Assembly: GCA_026874595.1 (NCBI GenBank)
Contig: CM049316.1
Coordinates: 71,019,176 to 71,083,175 of the forward strand
Direction: 5' to 3'
DNA length: 64,000 nt
From: Sipunculus nudus
Taxonomy: Eukaryota; Annelida; Sipuncula; Golfingiida; Sipunculidae
Shown piece after piece: positions 23,262-36,562 of the stretch. Below the pieces are notes generated by a model that was not told where the DNA came from, did not search any database, and was given only the letters and a program-made list of their open reading frames with translations. A program made the translations under genes and the position numbers. The first letter of the stretch is position 1. Every line of letters begins with the position of its first letter.

Positions 23262-25289
23262 GTGAGTACAGCTTATATATTGCGTGTGTCTAAGTGGAAG
23301 TAGTGTGTTTGCCTGAATATATGTGTATTTGTGTGTGTACAGTATCTTTATATTATCTGACTGTTAATTCTATGTTGCGGATATACGAATACAGCATAAC
23401 CTCTTTTTTTATTTCCAATACCATGACCTAATATGATTAGTTATTGTAAGTGTCTTGAATAAAAGACATGCTAATTTCAAGAAAAGGTCAGTTCTGGACA
23501 AATAATACAGATGTAACTGTTGTGAATGCCATGTTATGTGGCAGGGAAAATGATCGACAAAAATTGTCAAGTGACATTTCTTAACTGCATAACACATGGT
23601 GGCTGGGATATAAGAAATAAAGTTTATGGAATGATGGGTTTTAGACATTATTGGGCTGTAGGTAAATTTAGTTAGTTAATAAATGGAAAAAAAGAGGTCA
23701 TGCTGTAATAGTGCATATAAGGTGTAAGTTGAAGAGGAAACCCCTGCTGACAGAAGATGTATGAACTGCACGATGAAAATGATGGAATCTGAGGTAAGTT
23801 TTATTAATAATATAAGTGAGGAGAGGTCAGTATGTCTGTTATGGTAGGTCTCTGCTTACTCAGGGAGCAAGCCAAATCATTAAAAATACAGTAAAACATC
23901 AGTTATGGGTGTGTTATGAAAATGCCTGTCCTCACAAATGTTTGAATGCAAATGAGCATAAGCCTTTTAGCCTATAGGTATGGTTGTTGTGGGCTAGACA
24001 AAATTAACCTCTGTGGTTGTGTTAATGACAGTGACATCAAGTCTAAATGCTCACTATGGAGCTATCAGTCTTGCCTGCAGCTGTAAAGATGTAAAGAATG
24101 TGTTCTAGACATCACCTTTCATAACTTTGATAAGGTCAAATACATTTGTCTGTGATTCTGTGGTTATATTAGTGATCACGTAACTATGGTGATTTAAAGT
24201 GGAGGAGTGTACATTTATTACATCACTAAATTCTACTTGGATACACACAGACACACGGAATGGGGTGAAACCTTTATTTCAGACACATAAAAATGTAATT
24301 GCAGACCTGTACACTTCTCAATAGCTAATTACATACATTTAATTTTGTCTGTGACTTTTTTATATGGATAGCTTGGGAAATGGCTTGTTCATCCTGTAAA
24401 ATTCATCCTGTGAATGATACTTACCAGTAGTGGCTAGTGTGATTTACACCCACTTGATGGAATTGTGGTGAGGTAGAGATGGCAGTGTGGCTAGGTTTGT
24501 CTTAGTGAGCAGATTAAATAATCAGTTGTCAGTCTCAGCTAGCTTGACACCATTTTGTTAAATTATGAATTAACATACAATTGTAGGGTCATCCTAGGCT
24601 GCTAACGTTTAAACACACTGGTATCTCCTTCTGGAGAGCTTGATGAGACTTAAATCACATATGGTAGTCATCTTAAATCTGTCTTGGACTCAACTGTTCC
24701 TAAATAAAGCTTGGACCAAGCTTGATACCATAAACCATAGCTTTCAGTAATCTCCAATTGATCTAGCATGGTCTTGCATGGAGTCAGACCTGCCACCATC
24801 AGAATTGGCTGAACACTGCAGAGCAAATGTTTTTAGCAGTCAGACATGTATTAAGGATGTGCAGTCCTCTGCAATAAATGTAAATTTCCTTCTGTAATTC
24901 AAATACTGTGGTTGTCTTTAATGAATGAATCAGAAATAAGTGAGATATTGTAGAATTTAATTTAAATTAAAAATAAATACAAGTACTGCATTTACTTTGA
25001 TTTTATAGGTTTTGGTGCAATCACGAAAATGAAGCCTTCGCGAAATATTCAAAATTAAGAAATCGCAAAAAAAATTTAAGCCGCACTAATTTTAAGCCAA
25101 CCACAGAATACCTATTTAAAAATTAACAAATATCAAAACTTCATTCACAAACTAACTATTTGTGTTTAGCATGATTGAGTATAAGCTGACTTATGTAGAG
25201 AATATTTTAGTGGTAGATATATGATTTATGGTGACGCTGCATGAATTCCAGATTTAAAGAGTTTTCCTGTGCAAAGCTTCAATCTGGAC
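23262..25289. other. Large intron, first 2 kb
   Basis: No gene. A CGCGAAAT/AATCGCAAAA stretch at about 25020-25075 has the look of an old repeat end. The rest is unassigned AT-rich sequence. Confidence 0.55.
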
Positions 25290-25775
25290 ATAACTTTTAT
25301 ACACCTTTCTTAGATGGGATGTAAAATATGGAATACCCAAGCTCCATCCATCCGTTAACAATGAGTTCACCACAATAACTCAGCAGGGCTTCGATGGATT
25401 TTCCCAAAACTCAAGATCACTACCCATCAATATATTTTCTTACCTGATTTTGATTATAGGAAAAATCCACACATATTTAATGAGGTCAGAGGTCACCAAG
25501 CTACTTTGTGGTGTAACCGCAATAACTTGCAGGAGCTTTGATAGATTAAATAGTATGACATCTCATCTCAGTTTGATCCTTAGAAAAATCCATGCATATT
25601 TAATGAGGTCAGGGGTCACCAGACTTTGATGGTGCTGTTGTGACTTCCCAAAAATCTAATTGATTTTCATAAAACTCATTATAGATTTACCAAGAGAGTT
25701 TCTCACCTGAATTAATATATTCTCTGGCAAAACCCACACATACTTCATGAGGTCAGAGGTCACAATACGTACAAC
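25290..25775. repeat. Degenerate tandem repeat with AGGTCA pairs
   Basis: Three diverged units are marked by ATTTAATGAGGTCAGAGGTCACC-like ends. The paired AGGTCA-type hexamers, one base apart, lie at 25483-25495, 25605-25617 and 25750-25762 (spacings 122 and 145 bp). A related single unit is at 16727-16960. It resembles the internal repeats of Helitron-like elements, but no terminal structures were seen. Confidence 0.75.
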
Positions 25776-25963
25776 AGGAATATTTGGCCCTGATATGGGT
25801 CGTGCTCTTGTTCTCATTCTGTATTCAGAAATTAGTTAAAATATTAAATATCAATTTAAATTCAAATTTTCAGATGCCTCAGCTGGTTAAGATTCTTCAC
25901 CAAGGTAGGGCAACTCTTGCTGCACACATAACCAGGCCCATTCTTAATGTCAAGTGTAATGAG

Positions 25964-26197
25964 CAGGGCTCAACTTTAATGGTTAACTGCTTGCCTGGAG
26001 CAAGTGAAAGTTCCAGAAAATAGTGGGAGGGCAGCTCCAACTTGCCCAACTGGGTAAGTGCCTGAAAAAGGATGTTTGTGTTCTTAAATACAATCAATGA
26101 GTTTTGTAGGGCAAGTAAACTTTCATGTGAGGCAAATAATGCTAGATGTTACTTGCCAGACTGGGCAAGTACTTTCAAAAGTTAATGTAGAGCCCTG
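25964..26197. mobile_element. Short inverted-repeat element, hAT-like ends
   Basis: The left end CAGGGCTCAACTTTAATG and right end TTAATGTAGAGCCCTG are imperfect inverted repeats 234 bp apart. The centre has several CTTGCC/GGCAAG palindromic pieces. CAGGG-type termini are typical of hAT elements; the expected 8-bp target duplication is not evident. Confidence 0.65.
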
Positions 26198-26708
26198 TTG
26201 AGCATACTGTTACCCTTGTGATTGGCTTTTTGATTTACACAGCCTTGTGCATTGAGCCAGCTCAGAGGACCAGTACTGGTGGGTCCCTAAGGTCACTTGA
26301 TCCAGATATTTAAAGCCATCAAGGGATACTTAACCTTGAGTTAACACTGTCCCTGGACACTGGAAATGTTTATTGTACCAGTGAGAACATGTTGTATTGA
26401 AAAAAGCAATGGAAACTGGGACTGAAGAAGCTGGCAACATTGAAATCTGATGTTCCTTTGGGTATCCCAAGGAGGTTTATGGTTAAGTGGAGATTTTATC
26501 AACAGAGAAGTCAGACTTTTTAAAGGAGAGGATTTTTAAATCATTCAGTGTATGTACAGATCTTTTGTTGCTGCTGTGGTTGTATAAGGCCAGCATGGGA
26601 ATTGACACAGTTCTGGATAAGGCAGATTTTACAGAATGGCCAACTGGGATTCTGATTTTCATCCAGTTCAGGGCCATTGTACTAAGACGATATAGGTTTT
26701 TTTTAGTT

Positions 26709-27630
26709 ATTGTCTCCCACTTCTGCAGAATGGGGGGAATTTTGATTTGGGTTTGTCTCTCTGTCCCTCTGTCTGTCTTTCTGACAGTCAGGTACATTTC
26801 CGTGTGATAACTTTCCTAAATATTATCTGATTTTATTCAAATTTTGGGTCAGTGATTGCTCTCACCTATACCTTGGTTGGGATTGGTTTTGGAATGTTTA
26901 TTCGAAAAATAATTCTCTCCAGCTCAAAATAAAATTATCAAATTTTGGTCCAATTTCTCAATGTGTTTCAGTTTTTATGTTCGCCTGCAGACGTCTCCAC
27001 ACATAATGTTGGATTTTTGTCCTATATCTCAATGTGTTTAAAGAAGCATTCTCTAGTTACATAAAAATCAGCTGTGCCCATCACGTGCATGTTTATTTCA
27101 TCGTATTTAGTTCATATCCTATAGTTAACCTTGTATCTTAAATATTAACCATGACATTTCAATCTGAATAATATTTTCATAACCTGGTTTGGCAACAGGA
27201 TAAGTACCAGGTACAATAAGGGGTCATTTTCAATGGCTATTTCATTGTTTTCAAGTGCGTTTGTATGACGCAGTTGAACCCAAGGTGCTGTTGTCGGTGA
27301 AAACAACAGATTACTTGCTTCCGATATACCACACCAGCACATTATTTGGCTAGTTGAGCACCTGGGGCCTAAGGAGGTTGGGCGAAGGAATTATTTCTTA
27401 GATTTCAAGTGTTTCGTGACAGCTTAATTTGTATGTTAGTAAATCTTTACCCAACTAAATTTATCTTCTTTTAGTTTTTATATGTCGCCTGCAGATGTCT
27501 CATAGTGGATCTGTTTAAGTTTTCATGTGCTTTCAACATTTCTCCACGTCATAATTTTGGTTGCTTATCAAGCATGAAAGACAACAAGAGCCCAAAGCAG
27601 GGACATTAATTCCACGAATTTGCTTTTTTT
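26709..27630 (+). mobile_element. Modular repeat R3, copy c, split by element M1
   Basis: It starts with GTCTCCCACTTCTGCAGAATGG and GTCTGTC runs, continues TTTCCTAAATATTATCTGAT and ACCTTGGTTGGGATTGG, and ends GGGACATTAATTCCACGAATTTGC. The central modules (GTTTCAGTTTTTATG with CCTGCAGACGTCTC) appear inverted compared with the AGACATCTTCAGGGGAAAATAAAAACTG modules of the other two copies. M1 copy B interrupts it at 27039-27472. Confidence 0.85.
27039..27472. mobile_element. Inverted-repeat element M1, copy B, inserted in R3
   Basis: Matches 14128-14573 throughout. The ends are AAGAAGCATTC and ATTTATCTTCTT, and the flanks are TTTA on the left and TTAG on the right. The flanking host sequence CTCAATGTGTTT / GTTTTTATATGTCGCCTGCAG is nearly the same as the uninterrupted stretch at about 26961-26993, which gives the empty site. 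Confidence 0.8.
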
Positions 27631-27649
27631 CAATAGTTATTGGGCTCTG

Positions 27650-29518
27650 TTTTCCTCTGGTGTATATATTAGTTCACAAATATGCCAATATCACATATAG
27701 AAGAAAATTTAATTATTCATGATATCTGTAATATCTTTCATAACAGTGCATACATGTTCACATGGTTCTGTCAACTGGAAAATTTTAAAATTTTCATAAA
27801 TTGGCCTCATTGTGACAACTTTACAACTTTATCCTCATATAAAACTTCCTCCTTGAAGTTTTCCATTTTCTGCAGGTAACAAATGCTATTTGGCTGGTGT
27901 ATATGATTTTTGTCTGAATGTAAGTTAGAATAAACTGGTCTGATGTCTCAAACAAACATTTGACTAAAACTGCATGTCCATTTTATCTTAGATTATGCCA
28001 AACATAACAAGAAAAATTAATCAGTGCAGTTTTTTGTCAACCGAAATTTATGTCCCAATGTTAACAGAGCTACCCTAACCATTGATTGCACTGCATCTTG
28101 TTGTCTTGTTGTCATGGTTTTATGACCTCTCATGAATATTAATAGGGCCATGTGACCCTAAGTGATGTATCTACCAGGGACCTCTGCCAGGAGAGTCAAG
28201 TAGAGGTTATTTCTTCAACTGTGTCTCAGTTCCTCTTGTCTGTTTTGTCTGGGTTTTTTTTTTTTTTTTTTTTTTTTTTGCTTTTGCAGAAAGATATAAA
28301 AATGTTTTGTATTGATTTTACTGAAATTTTAGAAATTTTGTGGAGGAGGAAGCCTCACAAGGCAAGGAAGGTTTGAATTTATTATTCAACCAGAAGTATA
28401 TGGAAAACTATTTTGGTACATTTGTTTTGTTAGAATAGCCAGGCACCATTGCTGACATCTAGTGGAAGCATCAGGTATTTAAAAAAAAGTGTTCATTACT
28501 TTTTGTTGGTAATTTCATGTCAGTGGTATTTAAGACTTAAATCCACTTTTGCAAGACTAATAAGACTTGGACCTTTCAGTCCTGGACTATAGCATTGCTT
28601 TAACACAGAGATCAGGACTCAAGAAATAAGAAGTGAATCTCTAGTCCTGCAAAAAATTGTTATCACATAAGGCCTTCCCTTAAAATCTTGAAATGTACAC
28701 ACTATGATAAATGATTTGTGCAAAATATTGATGGACAGTTGTAGACCAATTGCAGTTCTAGACCAATAGGTCTTCAAGATGAATTGTAAGATAACTGTAA
28801 GATAACTTACAGAAATTAATTGCTGAAACATTTTAGAATAGACATTACTATTTGCAATCCGGACAGAGAAAAACCCTGTTTTACAATATGTCATGATTTA
28901 ATAAGCTAATGTTTTTTTCTTGAAATCATTGGATGGTTAGTTGACATGAGACTAAATTTTATGATGTAAGACCACTTTGGATTTTGTATGACACGAAAAC
29001 ACCTTTGTTCATATATGAATGCAGTTCCCTTTCATTTTGTAAGCAGTTCATATATTCAGTTTATGAATTAAAACATTGTTAACTTCAGCAGAGAAAGGCA
29101 CCTTTCCTTTGTTTAATAGTGACCCAGTTTTGAATGTATTTGCCAGGTCGCTATGTTATAAACCTTGCAGGTTTACAGTAAGGTCCTCAGTGGTTGCCTG
29201 TGGACCCTGGGAACAAAACATTATATAAAGAATCACCTATAACAGGTTTGATTTTGACACTGATGCTGAGATATACCACAATGTCACGCAGAGCAAGTAT
29301 GGCCTTGTAGAGGTGTGTCGGGCAGACATTATTTAGTCTGTGAGCTGCTGGTGACCGCAGTGAACTTCGTGAAAGAAATCATCAATGGAGGATCATCTGA
29401 AGTATCGACTAGGATGAATGTGACAAGTGGAGGGGATGTGGGTTATATATTTTCCAAAAGGGATCAAGTTTTTCCTGATTCGGGATGGGACAGACCATGG
29501 TCCTGAGCTATAAAAGAA
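27650..29518. other. Large intron segment with a poly-T tract
   Basis: A run of 26 T lies at 28254-28279. No repeat family or gene was recognised otherwise; a 63-residue frame at 29315 lacks support. Confidence 0.6.
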
Positions 29519-29755
29519 GTCTATTTTGATTTATTAGGATGGTTGCTCCAGGAAAATATACATACTGTATATGTACAGTTGTATATTTTGATTATTTGAT
29601 TACGTGAATCCCCTACACAAATGGATATCTGTTTGGCAAAGGCAGACTTTATTAGAATGGTGTCTCAAGAATACTTATTTAAAATTAGTTGCATATTTTG
29701 ATTATTTGATGGTGTGAATCCCTTAATAGAGAGGATATTTGTTCTGCAAAGATAG
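29519..29755. repeat. Diverged 110-bp tandem duplication
   Basis: TATTTTGATTATTTGAT with GTGAATCCC recurs 110 bp apart (from 29578 and 29688), and the preceding TTTATTAGGATGG / TTTATTAGAATGG stretches also match, giving about two units. Confidence 0.75.
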
Positions 29756-31739
29756 AAAAGCGGTCCTCATACCTCAGTATTTTGCATTTTGGAAAATGTG
29801 TGTTTTGTGAAATGGTTTATAAAGATCTTAACAAAATGAATGCTGACACATAAAATCACAGGTAAATGCCAAGAACACATGAAAAAACACACAATCACAC
29901 ACAGAAATACATAGAAACATTAGGAAATGCTCACAAAAGTAAAAAAGAAACAGCAAATCACTGGTCACAGTAACTTGAGTAAGAACTGTCATAATGAAAA
30001 GTTGTTCTGGATCCTTACATTGATGTGAGGTAAATGTATATAACCACATCTGACTGTAAGTCATGCTGTGCTAAAGTGATAAATCATTGTCTGTTGTCCT
30101 TTCAAAGCTCAAGCAAGCTGTTTGATTCTTACTTATATCCTTATTTACATATACAATGATAGCTGCCATTTTAGACAAATCAGCCTGTCCAGTGAAAAAA
30201 AAAATTACTGGTAGTCATGAGCTTACATAACAGTACTGAGAAACCATTGAATCACAGGATGTGGCTTCTTTATTGTGGTTGAATTGATTGTCTTGAAATT
30301 TGCTCTGCATTTTCAACCTTATCTTAATTTTCTGATCAAGGAAGTGATTTACAGTATTCTTGAAGGCTGTGTGATTGGTTTATAAATTAAAAAAAAATGA
30401 CAATCAATATTTAGCTAAAGTGTTCAGGTTTACTGTATTTGACGCAAATGGTGGAAGGCAAATTGTATTTGCATAAATTTACTATGTCTACAAGTATCCT
30501 GTTAACAAACAACTTATTTTTTATAGTAAAAAATTATGATCTTGTCAATGGCAGGGTATAAACCTGTCAGCCAAAGCTCCTATAGACAGAGCAGCAATGG
30601 TTTGTAACTGTAGATATATCAATAAGTCAATTAGATAGAACCACAAGCTTAGCAGCTTTAGGAGCACTCCTCCATCACAATAAAGCAGGTTTCTATCAGC
30701 TCAGCTTATTGGTAAACCCCTCCGCATGATCATTGAATTTCTGACTGTATGAATACAAGCATGGCTGGCAGAGGTAACTGGATGCAACCAACTTTACGTG
30801 ATATGGGAAATGATACATTAACACAGAGACAGTATTGTTTTAGTTTGGGTTGTAAGTTCACGTTTTCTCTTGTGTTAATTAATCAGTTGTAGATATTATG
30901 GGTTTTTAACCACAATATGAACGCAACATGATGAGGGACCACTGTGATGCATTCCTCGTATTGCTTGTTTCATGAAACAGGAAGGCTTACCAGCATAATT
31001 ATCAGTACTTACTTAGTCGGGTTGTCACGGCTAAGGATCTATGCACTGTTAACAAAATTTCAAAATGTAATAGAGAAAAAAAACTGTTATAAATTATAAA
31101 TGCAATCAGCCTCTGCTACAAGCAGCACTTGTACATTGCAGAGGATTTAGCTGTACACTGCAGAGGATCAACTAGCTTATGGTTGAAAATGTAAAATCAT
31201 GGCAAACATTAACTGCAGAAGCAAGGCTACAAAAAAAACAGGAAGCATTTAACAAAATTGCTGTCTGGAGGGCCAAAACTAACATCCATTTGGGATATAT
31301 GCACTGTCAGCAAATGTTTGAAAAACTGAATCTCTGTGTCAAGGCCAGTACCCAGGTAATGGAAGCAGCCTCTGAAAGAATTTTGAAGTGTTCCCTTGTG
31401 GGAAACCTTGCTGAAAGGGTGCTTTAGAGAAGCCGACAAACCCCGAGCTGAGCTTAGTAAATCACATATTTGGGAGCCCAGTAAAGCTGATCTCATTGTG
31501 AGTTGCAGACGCAGATATTTTCTTAAGTGGCAAAAATTGAAATTAACAGTTTTAGAGTGCATTTGGCCATGGGCAGGACTTGGTCTGATTGTTACATTAT
31601 TGCGAAGGCTCTCCTGTGGCAAACTTAAAGTGTTTGACATATAAGATGACATGTTAATGTTGTGAAACCTGGAAGCACAAGCTGAATCTACAGCCATATA
31701 TTCAAGTACTGGGCTGTTCACCAATAATTATATTATTAT
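29756..31739. other. Large intron segment, no gene
   Basis: The longest open frame in the window (165 residues, minus, 31227-31724) lies here with a partly overlapping plus-strand frame. Neither has recognisable domains. TGCAGAGGAT is repeated at about 31137 and 31159. Otherwise unassigned. Confidence 0.55.
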
Positions 31740-31849
31740 ATAATAACGTGTTCTATATGATAAATTTATTAAATCGATCGAAAATGTTATAATAAATGGT
31801 CACATGTTTATCAGGGGCTATCTTAATCAATTTAGGGCCGGTCAGTACC

Positions 31850-31998
31850 TTATCTGGTAATGTACTGAACTCGGCGGTAGGCTTAATCACGGTGATTCCT
31901 AGAGCAATTTCATGTGAAATCGTTCATCCGAATGATCATTTATCCGAACAAAAAGCTTCTCCCCCGAGTCTTTCAGTTAAACGACGTTCTACTGTATA
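31850..31998 (-). mobile_element. Probable pogo/Tigger-like element end
   Basis: The end GTTAAACGACGTTCTACTGTA, followed by TATA, and the upstream TTATCCGAACA and CATCCGAATGA are typical of pogo/Tigger-type inverted-repeat termini (CAGTAGAAC, CCGAA; family knowledge). The opposite end was not located, so it is a fragment or very diverged. Strand is nominal. Confidence 0.5.
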
Positions 31999-34900
31999 TA
32001 AATATTCACTTGTGTTAGAGGCTGATTTGTTTTTCTTCTCATGAATATTCTTTAAAAAGTGTAACTGTCAAACACAAGTTTTTGTGTCCATGATGATGGC
32101 AGATCACCTTGCCACAAAATACATAGGGGAGGTTGTCATAAATTTAGGTTCTTGTCAAAAAGCTTTTCTTCCCTTATTTCATCCTTAATTAAATATGAAA
32201 TATGAAAAATATCTTAATATTATAAACAGATTACCATTAGAATTATACTGTAAAGGAGATGTAGATAGGATTCATCATTTAGAATCATTAGAGGGGAAGG
32301 AAACCAAGGGACTTAAAGAAATACACCAACCTTTGATGGGCCACTAAAACCCAACCATAGCCATGCTGGGAATCAAACTGGGTTTACAGAGGAGAAATTT
32401 TTATTATCTGTTGGTTTCCAAAGGTTATTCTGCTTTGCAATTTACTAGTGGATGGAATAGGTTGTATAATCATATTTGATGATATGATGATCGAATATTA
32501 TTATAAATGGATTCTTTTATGTACCTTTTAGGTCAAGGTAATGGCTGGGAAGCTGACACTTATTTGCTACACAAGGTTTAGTTTTAATGCTGTTCACTAT
32601 TGCCTCTCTCAGAATTAGAATATTTTATTTGGATAAAATGATATCTCTGGATGTGTGCTACATATCCATAGTTGTGTGTGTTTTTTAATGCAAAATTGAA
32701 ACCAATTCAATTGATTTTTTAAAGAAAAGGTCCAAACATCAAAATAATCAATTAATTGGTACACCATTACAATTAACATGATGGATGTCTCCCTTGAATG
32801 TATGGTTAATTGAAATTAAGTAAATAATATGTTTTGATCAGGATTAATAAAGGATCATCTCTTTTACCTGTAACATTTAAGGTCTGAGAATAAACAATGT
32901 ACATGTCAAAGGCATGTTGGTCAGCCAGACAAGTAAAGATATTATGTACTTTGACCCAAACCATAGCTGATTGGAGGGGAATGCCTTGTGGTCAATATCA
33001 GATCCCACTGTGTCCAGGAGCTCATTGAACCCTGGGGCTGATCCCACTAGCTGTAATTGACTGCACTCAGTGCTGGCAGCTTATCAGGCTTTGCTGTCCC
33101 ATCGCTGTCTCCCTATGGTCCAGCAGGAGTGGTCTGTAAGTTCTCAGGACGAAATACTCATCAGTTGAGAGTAAAGTCCTTAATTTGGCTCACCATGAGT
33201 TTTTTTTTTTATTATTCAAACAAAATGACAAAATTACAAACACAAGTGACAAAATAGACCCCAATGGTCAATTTACACAAAAAGACATACAACTTACGTA
33301 AACAGAAAAAAAACATACAAACCAAAATGGTTGCTGCTGCATATAACCAATTGTCCAAAAAGAGTCCCACAAGGGGAAGCCACTTTGCCTTATGGGTACT
33401 CAGTTTTCCCTTTTCATATGCAAAGTGTCTTTCAAGTCTATGTATGTACTTAACATTTGTTTTGAAAGCACTGAGCCTCAGGCTTGGCATTATACATCTA
33501 CTAACATATATAAAATATTTTGCATAAAGTAAAAAAGAGTTTGCAATCCAGTTATCTGAAGCATGAGTTTTTGTTAAAAAACACGAATCAAACACAGACA
33601 AAGTAGTTAGGGTAATTTTTAAATATTTGTTTTGTCAATACACCACTTGCAATTCTGTTTGGATTGGTACCCTCCTAAAATAATTCAGATGGTTCAGTAA
33701 AAGTCACATTGGATTTTTAAACTCAAAGGTACTTTTGCAATAATATCTGTATTATCTCATGGGGTTAGTTCATTCTGCCAGCAAAAAAACAACACATCAT
33801 TCATTGTCATATTGTTTTCTTCATCCTGATTCATCAGAGATTGCCATCTACAGGCCAAGAATCTAACTGTTGAAAATCATGATCTGCTGCAGCTAGCAAG
33901 AAATTTTATTTGCTAAGAAACCATTATACTTACTTTATGTACTATCTTTTCATAGTACTTATCCATAAATGCCTTACAAAAATTTTTCTTTTAAAAGTAT
34001 GATGTAATCCATCTATTTATTGTCATGTTGTATAATCTTAAGCTACCTTATGTAAATGAACTCTTCACTTATAGGAAGGAGAATTACCAAAAGTAACGAG
34101 ACAAGCTGTTGGAAGAGGTGAAATAAAAGCAGGTGTCATAGAAAAATAATACTTTGAGAAATTGTGGTGGATTTTCCATCTGAAGTGCAATGATGTCCAA
34201 GTGCCTCACTTGCATTTTTGCTCCTCCTGGGAATTAGGTATTCTCAGCTTAATTAGTGGATTGGTACCCACTTAGAAAAAAATGCAGCTGTTAATAAGTG
34301 TCTTTTAACAAGAAACTTTCTTAGTCCCAAGCCGATGGTTGTTCTCTGTTCCATTGAATTTCTTACTCCGTTGGGAGGAAGGCTGTGGAGTCTATTAAGT
34401 GGACAGTCATGTAGGTTGTGTGAAGCCCAAGTATTTAATGTCTTCCTTCGCACATTTAAAGGTGTTTATTAATCAGGACACTATTTAAGAGGCTCCATCA
34501 AGGGCATATGCACCCAAGACATGAATATAACCTATAGTGTTCTGCACTTACAACATGTGAAAGGTCCGTGGGGACATCATATTTGCCTGCCCTAATGGTA
34601 TGAAAGTTGTAAACCAGCTTAATAATGCATAGTCTAAAATGCCTGTTTTGTCCTACAGTTTGTTTTCCCCAAGCACATACTAACTCGTTTTGAAAATGAC
34701 GAAATAGCCTTTCAAAATTTGGAAGTATATGGTCAATGCCAATAATCCTGTCGTATACCCGGTTCTGTTTTCAGCATACAAGTTGCAAAGTAATGACAAA
34801 TATGTCAGATACATGATTTTCTAGTGGAGTTAAATAAAATAAGACACCTTTGATAGGTATGATGAATTCTCATTACAAGTCAAGAATGATCTTTTAATGG

Positions 34901-36349
34901 TTTCATATCCCTCTTGCTTTTGGTCGTAATGCACTGTATTCCGGTAAGTTTCTCAGGTGATTTAGTACCTAATATGACATGAAAGATTTGTTCATATATG
35001 AAATCTGAAGTTTATATTTTCCAATTATCTAGCACATACTTGTGGATGAGTATAATTTATCCATATTTTTTATTCCTTGTTTTTAAATGTTTACATTCAT
35101 CAATTATGAATTAAGTAACTATGTTATCCCTGCCAGCAGGTTGTTCTGACACAGTTTATGAATATTCCAGTATATAAATGGGTGCATAAAGACCAAAGGT
35201 TTATCAGTAGCTCTGATATAATCATTATGATTTGCCAGTGACTTCAAGAGTGAGGTATATATGGTATTGATGGCTCTAACAACAACTGATATAATGAATA
35301 TGATTATAATTGAATCTTATAGAATCAAGATTGTTATCAACATCTCTTACAAAAGTTCACAAACATGACAATAAAGAGCATGTGATATGACACAAAAATA
35401 AAATGCTTTTTTGTTGTCTTCCAGACAGAGAGATACATGATTGCTTTCATTGCTCACCTCAGTGACTGTTGATATCCTGCTGCCCAGACTCATTTTCAGT
35501 GGTCAGGTTACATCCATTCTAGTTTATCCCACTTGCCCACTGCTTGTATGGGCAATCTTTGTAATACATGGCCAACAAGTTTGCAATGCTTTACTTGCTA
35601 AGTGCCATTAAATTTAAGCAGTGGGGCTTTCCTGCAGGTTGATGTTGGACCAGTGTGCAAGCCTTTTCAAAATCAGGTTAAGGCCATCCATTAACCTGCC
35701 TTATTTGTGAAATTTGTAGGATTTCTGACCTACTCGAGGTGCATATTAATGAAGTGCAGGTAATTCCTGCCAAGGAAAGTATTTATTACATCCCTGTGCC
35801 AGATGTATGATCTTGTATATATCTACACTCTGTGCCGATGTAGACAAACTGAAACTGTGTGAACAAGGTGGTTTATTGCACATGTGCCAAAGTTGTCACT
35901 TGCTGGTGTAAACATGTGAAGGTAGACCATCTGATGTCGTTTGAAAACACGTCTCATTTGTCACTAGATGTCCCATTTTTTTTACAAGATTTAAAAATGG
36001 TAAACAGCCATTGTGGTGTCCACCCCACATGTTATCAACAAGTGGATAAAAACAAAATGGACAGCCATTGTATTGGTAGATCTGTGCCTTTTTTTTGCTT
36101 ATTCTCATTAAAGGTTCAAGAGACTACCTTTAATTAATACACATCAAATATCCGAATGGGCCGTTAAAACATAAATCACCCATTTCTTACTTTGGATTAC
36201 AAGCCTGTAAACAGCCATCTCTTAGAGATTAATCCATCAGTCCTCATGACTGACATATAGAGTATATTCAAACTGACACAAGAACAAGGAATCCATAATT
36301 ACTCTCCATATTAACATTAAATATTTATACCATAATAATTTAAAAAAAA
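31999..36349. other. Large intron segment, nothing firm
   Basis: About 4.3 kb of AT-rich DNA. A GGGAATCAAACTGGG stretch at about 32369 resembles an inverted tRNA B box but has no matching A box. A 129-residue minus-strand frame at 33212-33601 has no support. Confidence 0.55.
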
Positions 36350-36515
36350 ATGGATATCATCTCAGCCCTAGTAACCAGTTTGACCTCTGCCACCCTCAAG
36401 GGCAAAGTGTTAAAGCTCAATAAGACCTTGGAGATTTGCTCTAATATCTGAATGACTGGTTACAGTGATTTCTGGATCATTCCTGGCCTTGTGCATGTAA
36501 AAAATCCAATAAAAA
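36350..36515 (+). mobile_element. SINE family A, diverged partial copy
   Basis: The 3' domain (GCTCAATAAGACCTTGGAGATTTGC, GTGATTTCTGGATCATTCCTGG, AAAAATCCAATAAAA) aligns with the SINE at 10630 and the copy at 52214. The tRNA-like head is barely recognisable. Confidence 0.6.
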
Positions 36516-36562
36516 AAGTCCAATCTGGCACATTTCAAGTAGAAAAAAATACTGTCCATACC

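Noticed and set aside
23759-23793. Exon-like stretch between CTGACAG and GTAAGT
   Set aside because: Joining to exon 13 in phase 1 creates a stop at once; no match to the RELCH continuation.
31227-31724. 165-residue minus-strand open frame, the longest in the window
   Set aside because: No domain, low-complexity or splice context, and an overlapping plus-strand frame of similar quality; length is within chance for 40 kb of intron.
32345-32395. Reverse-strand tRNA B-box-like sequence
   Set aside because: No A box at proper distance and no cloverleaf; insufficient for a tRNA or SINE call.
33212-33601. 129-residue minus-strand frame with a 87-residue frame opposite
   Set aside because: No coding signature; AT-rich sequence without supporting motifs.
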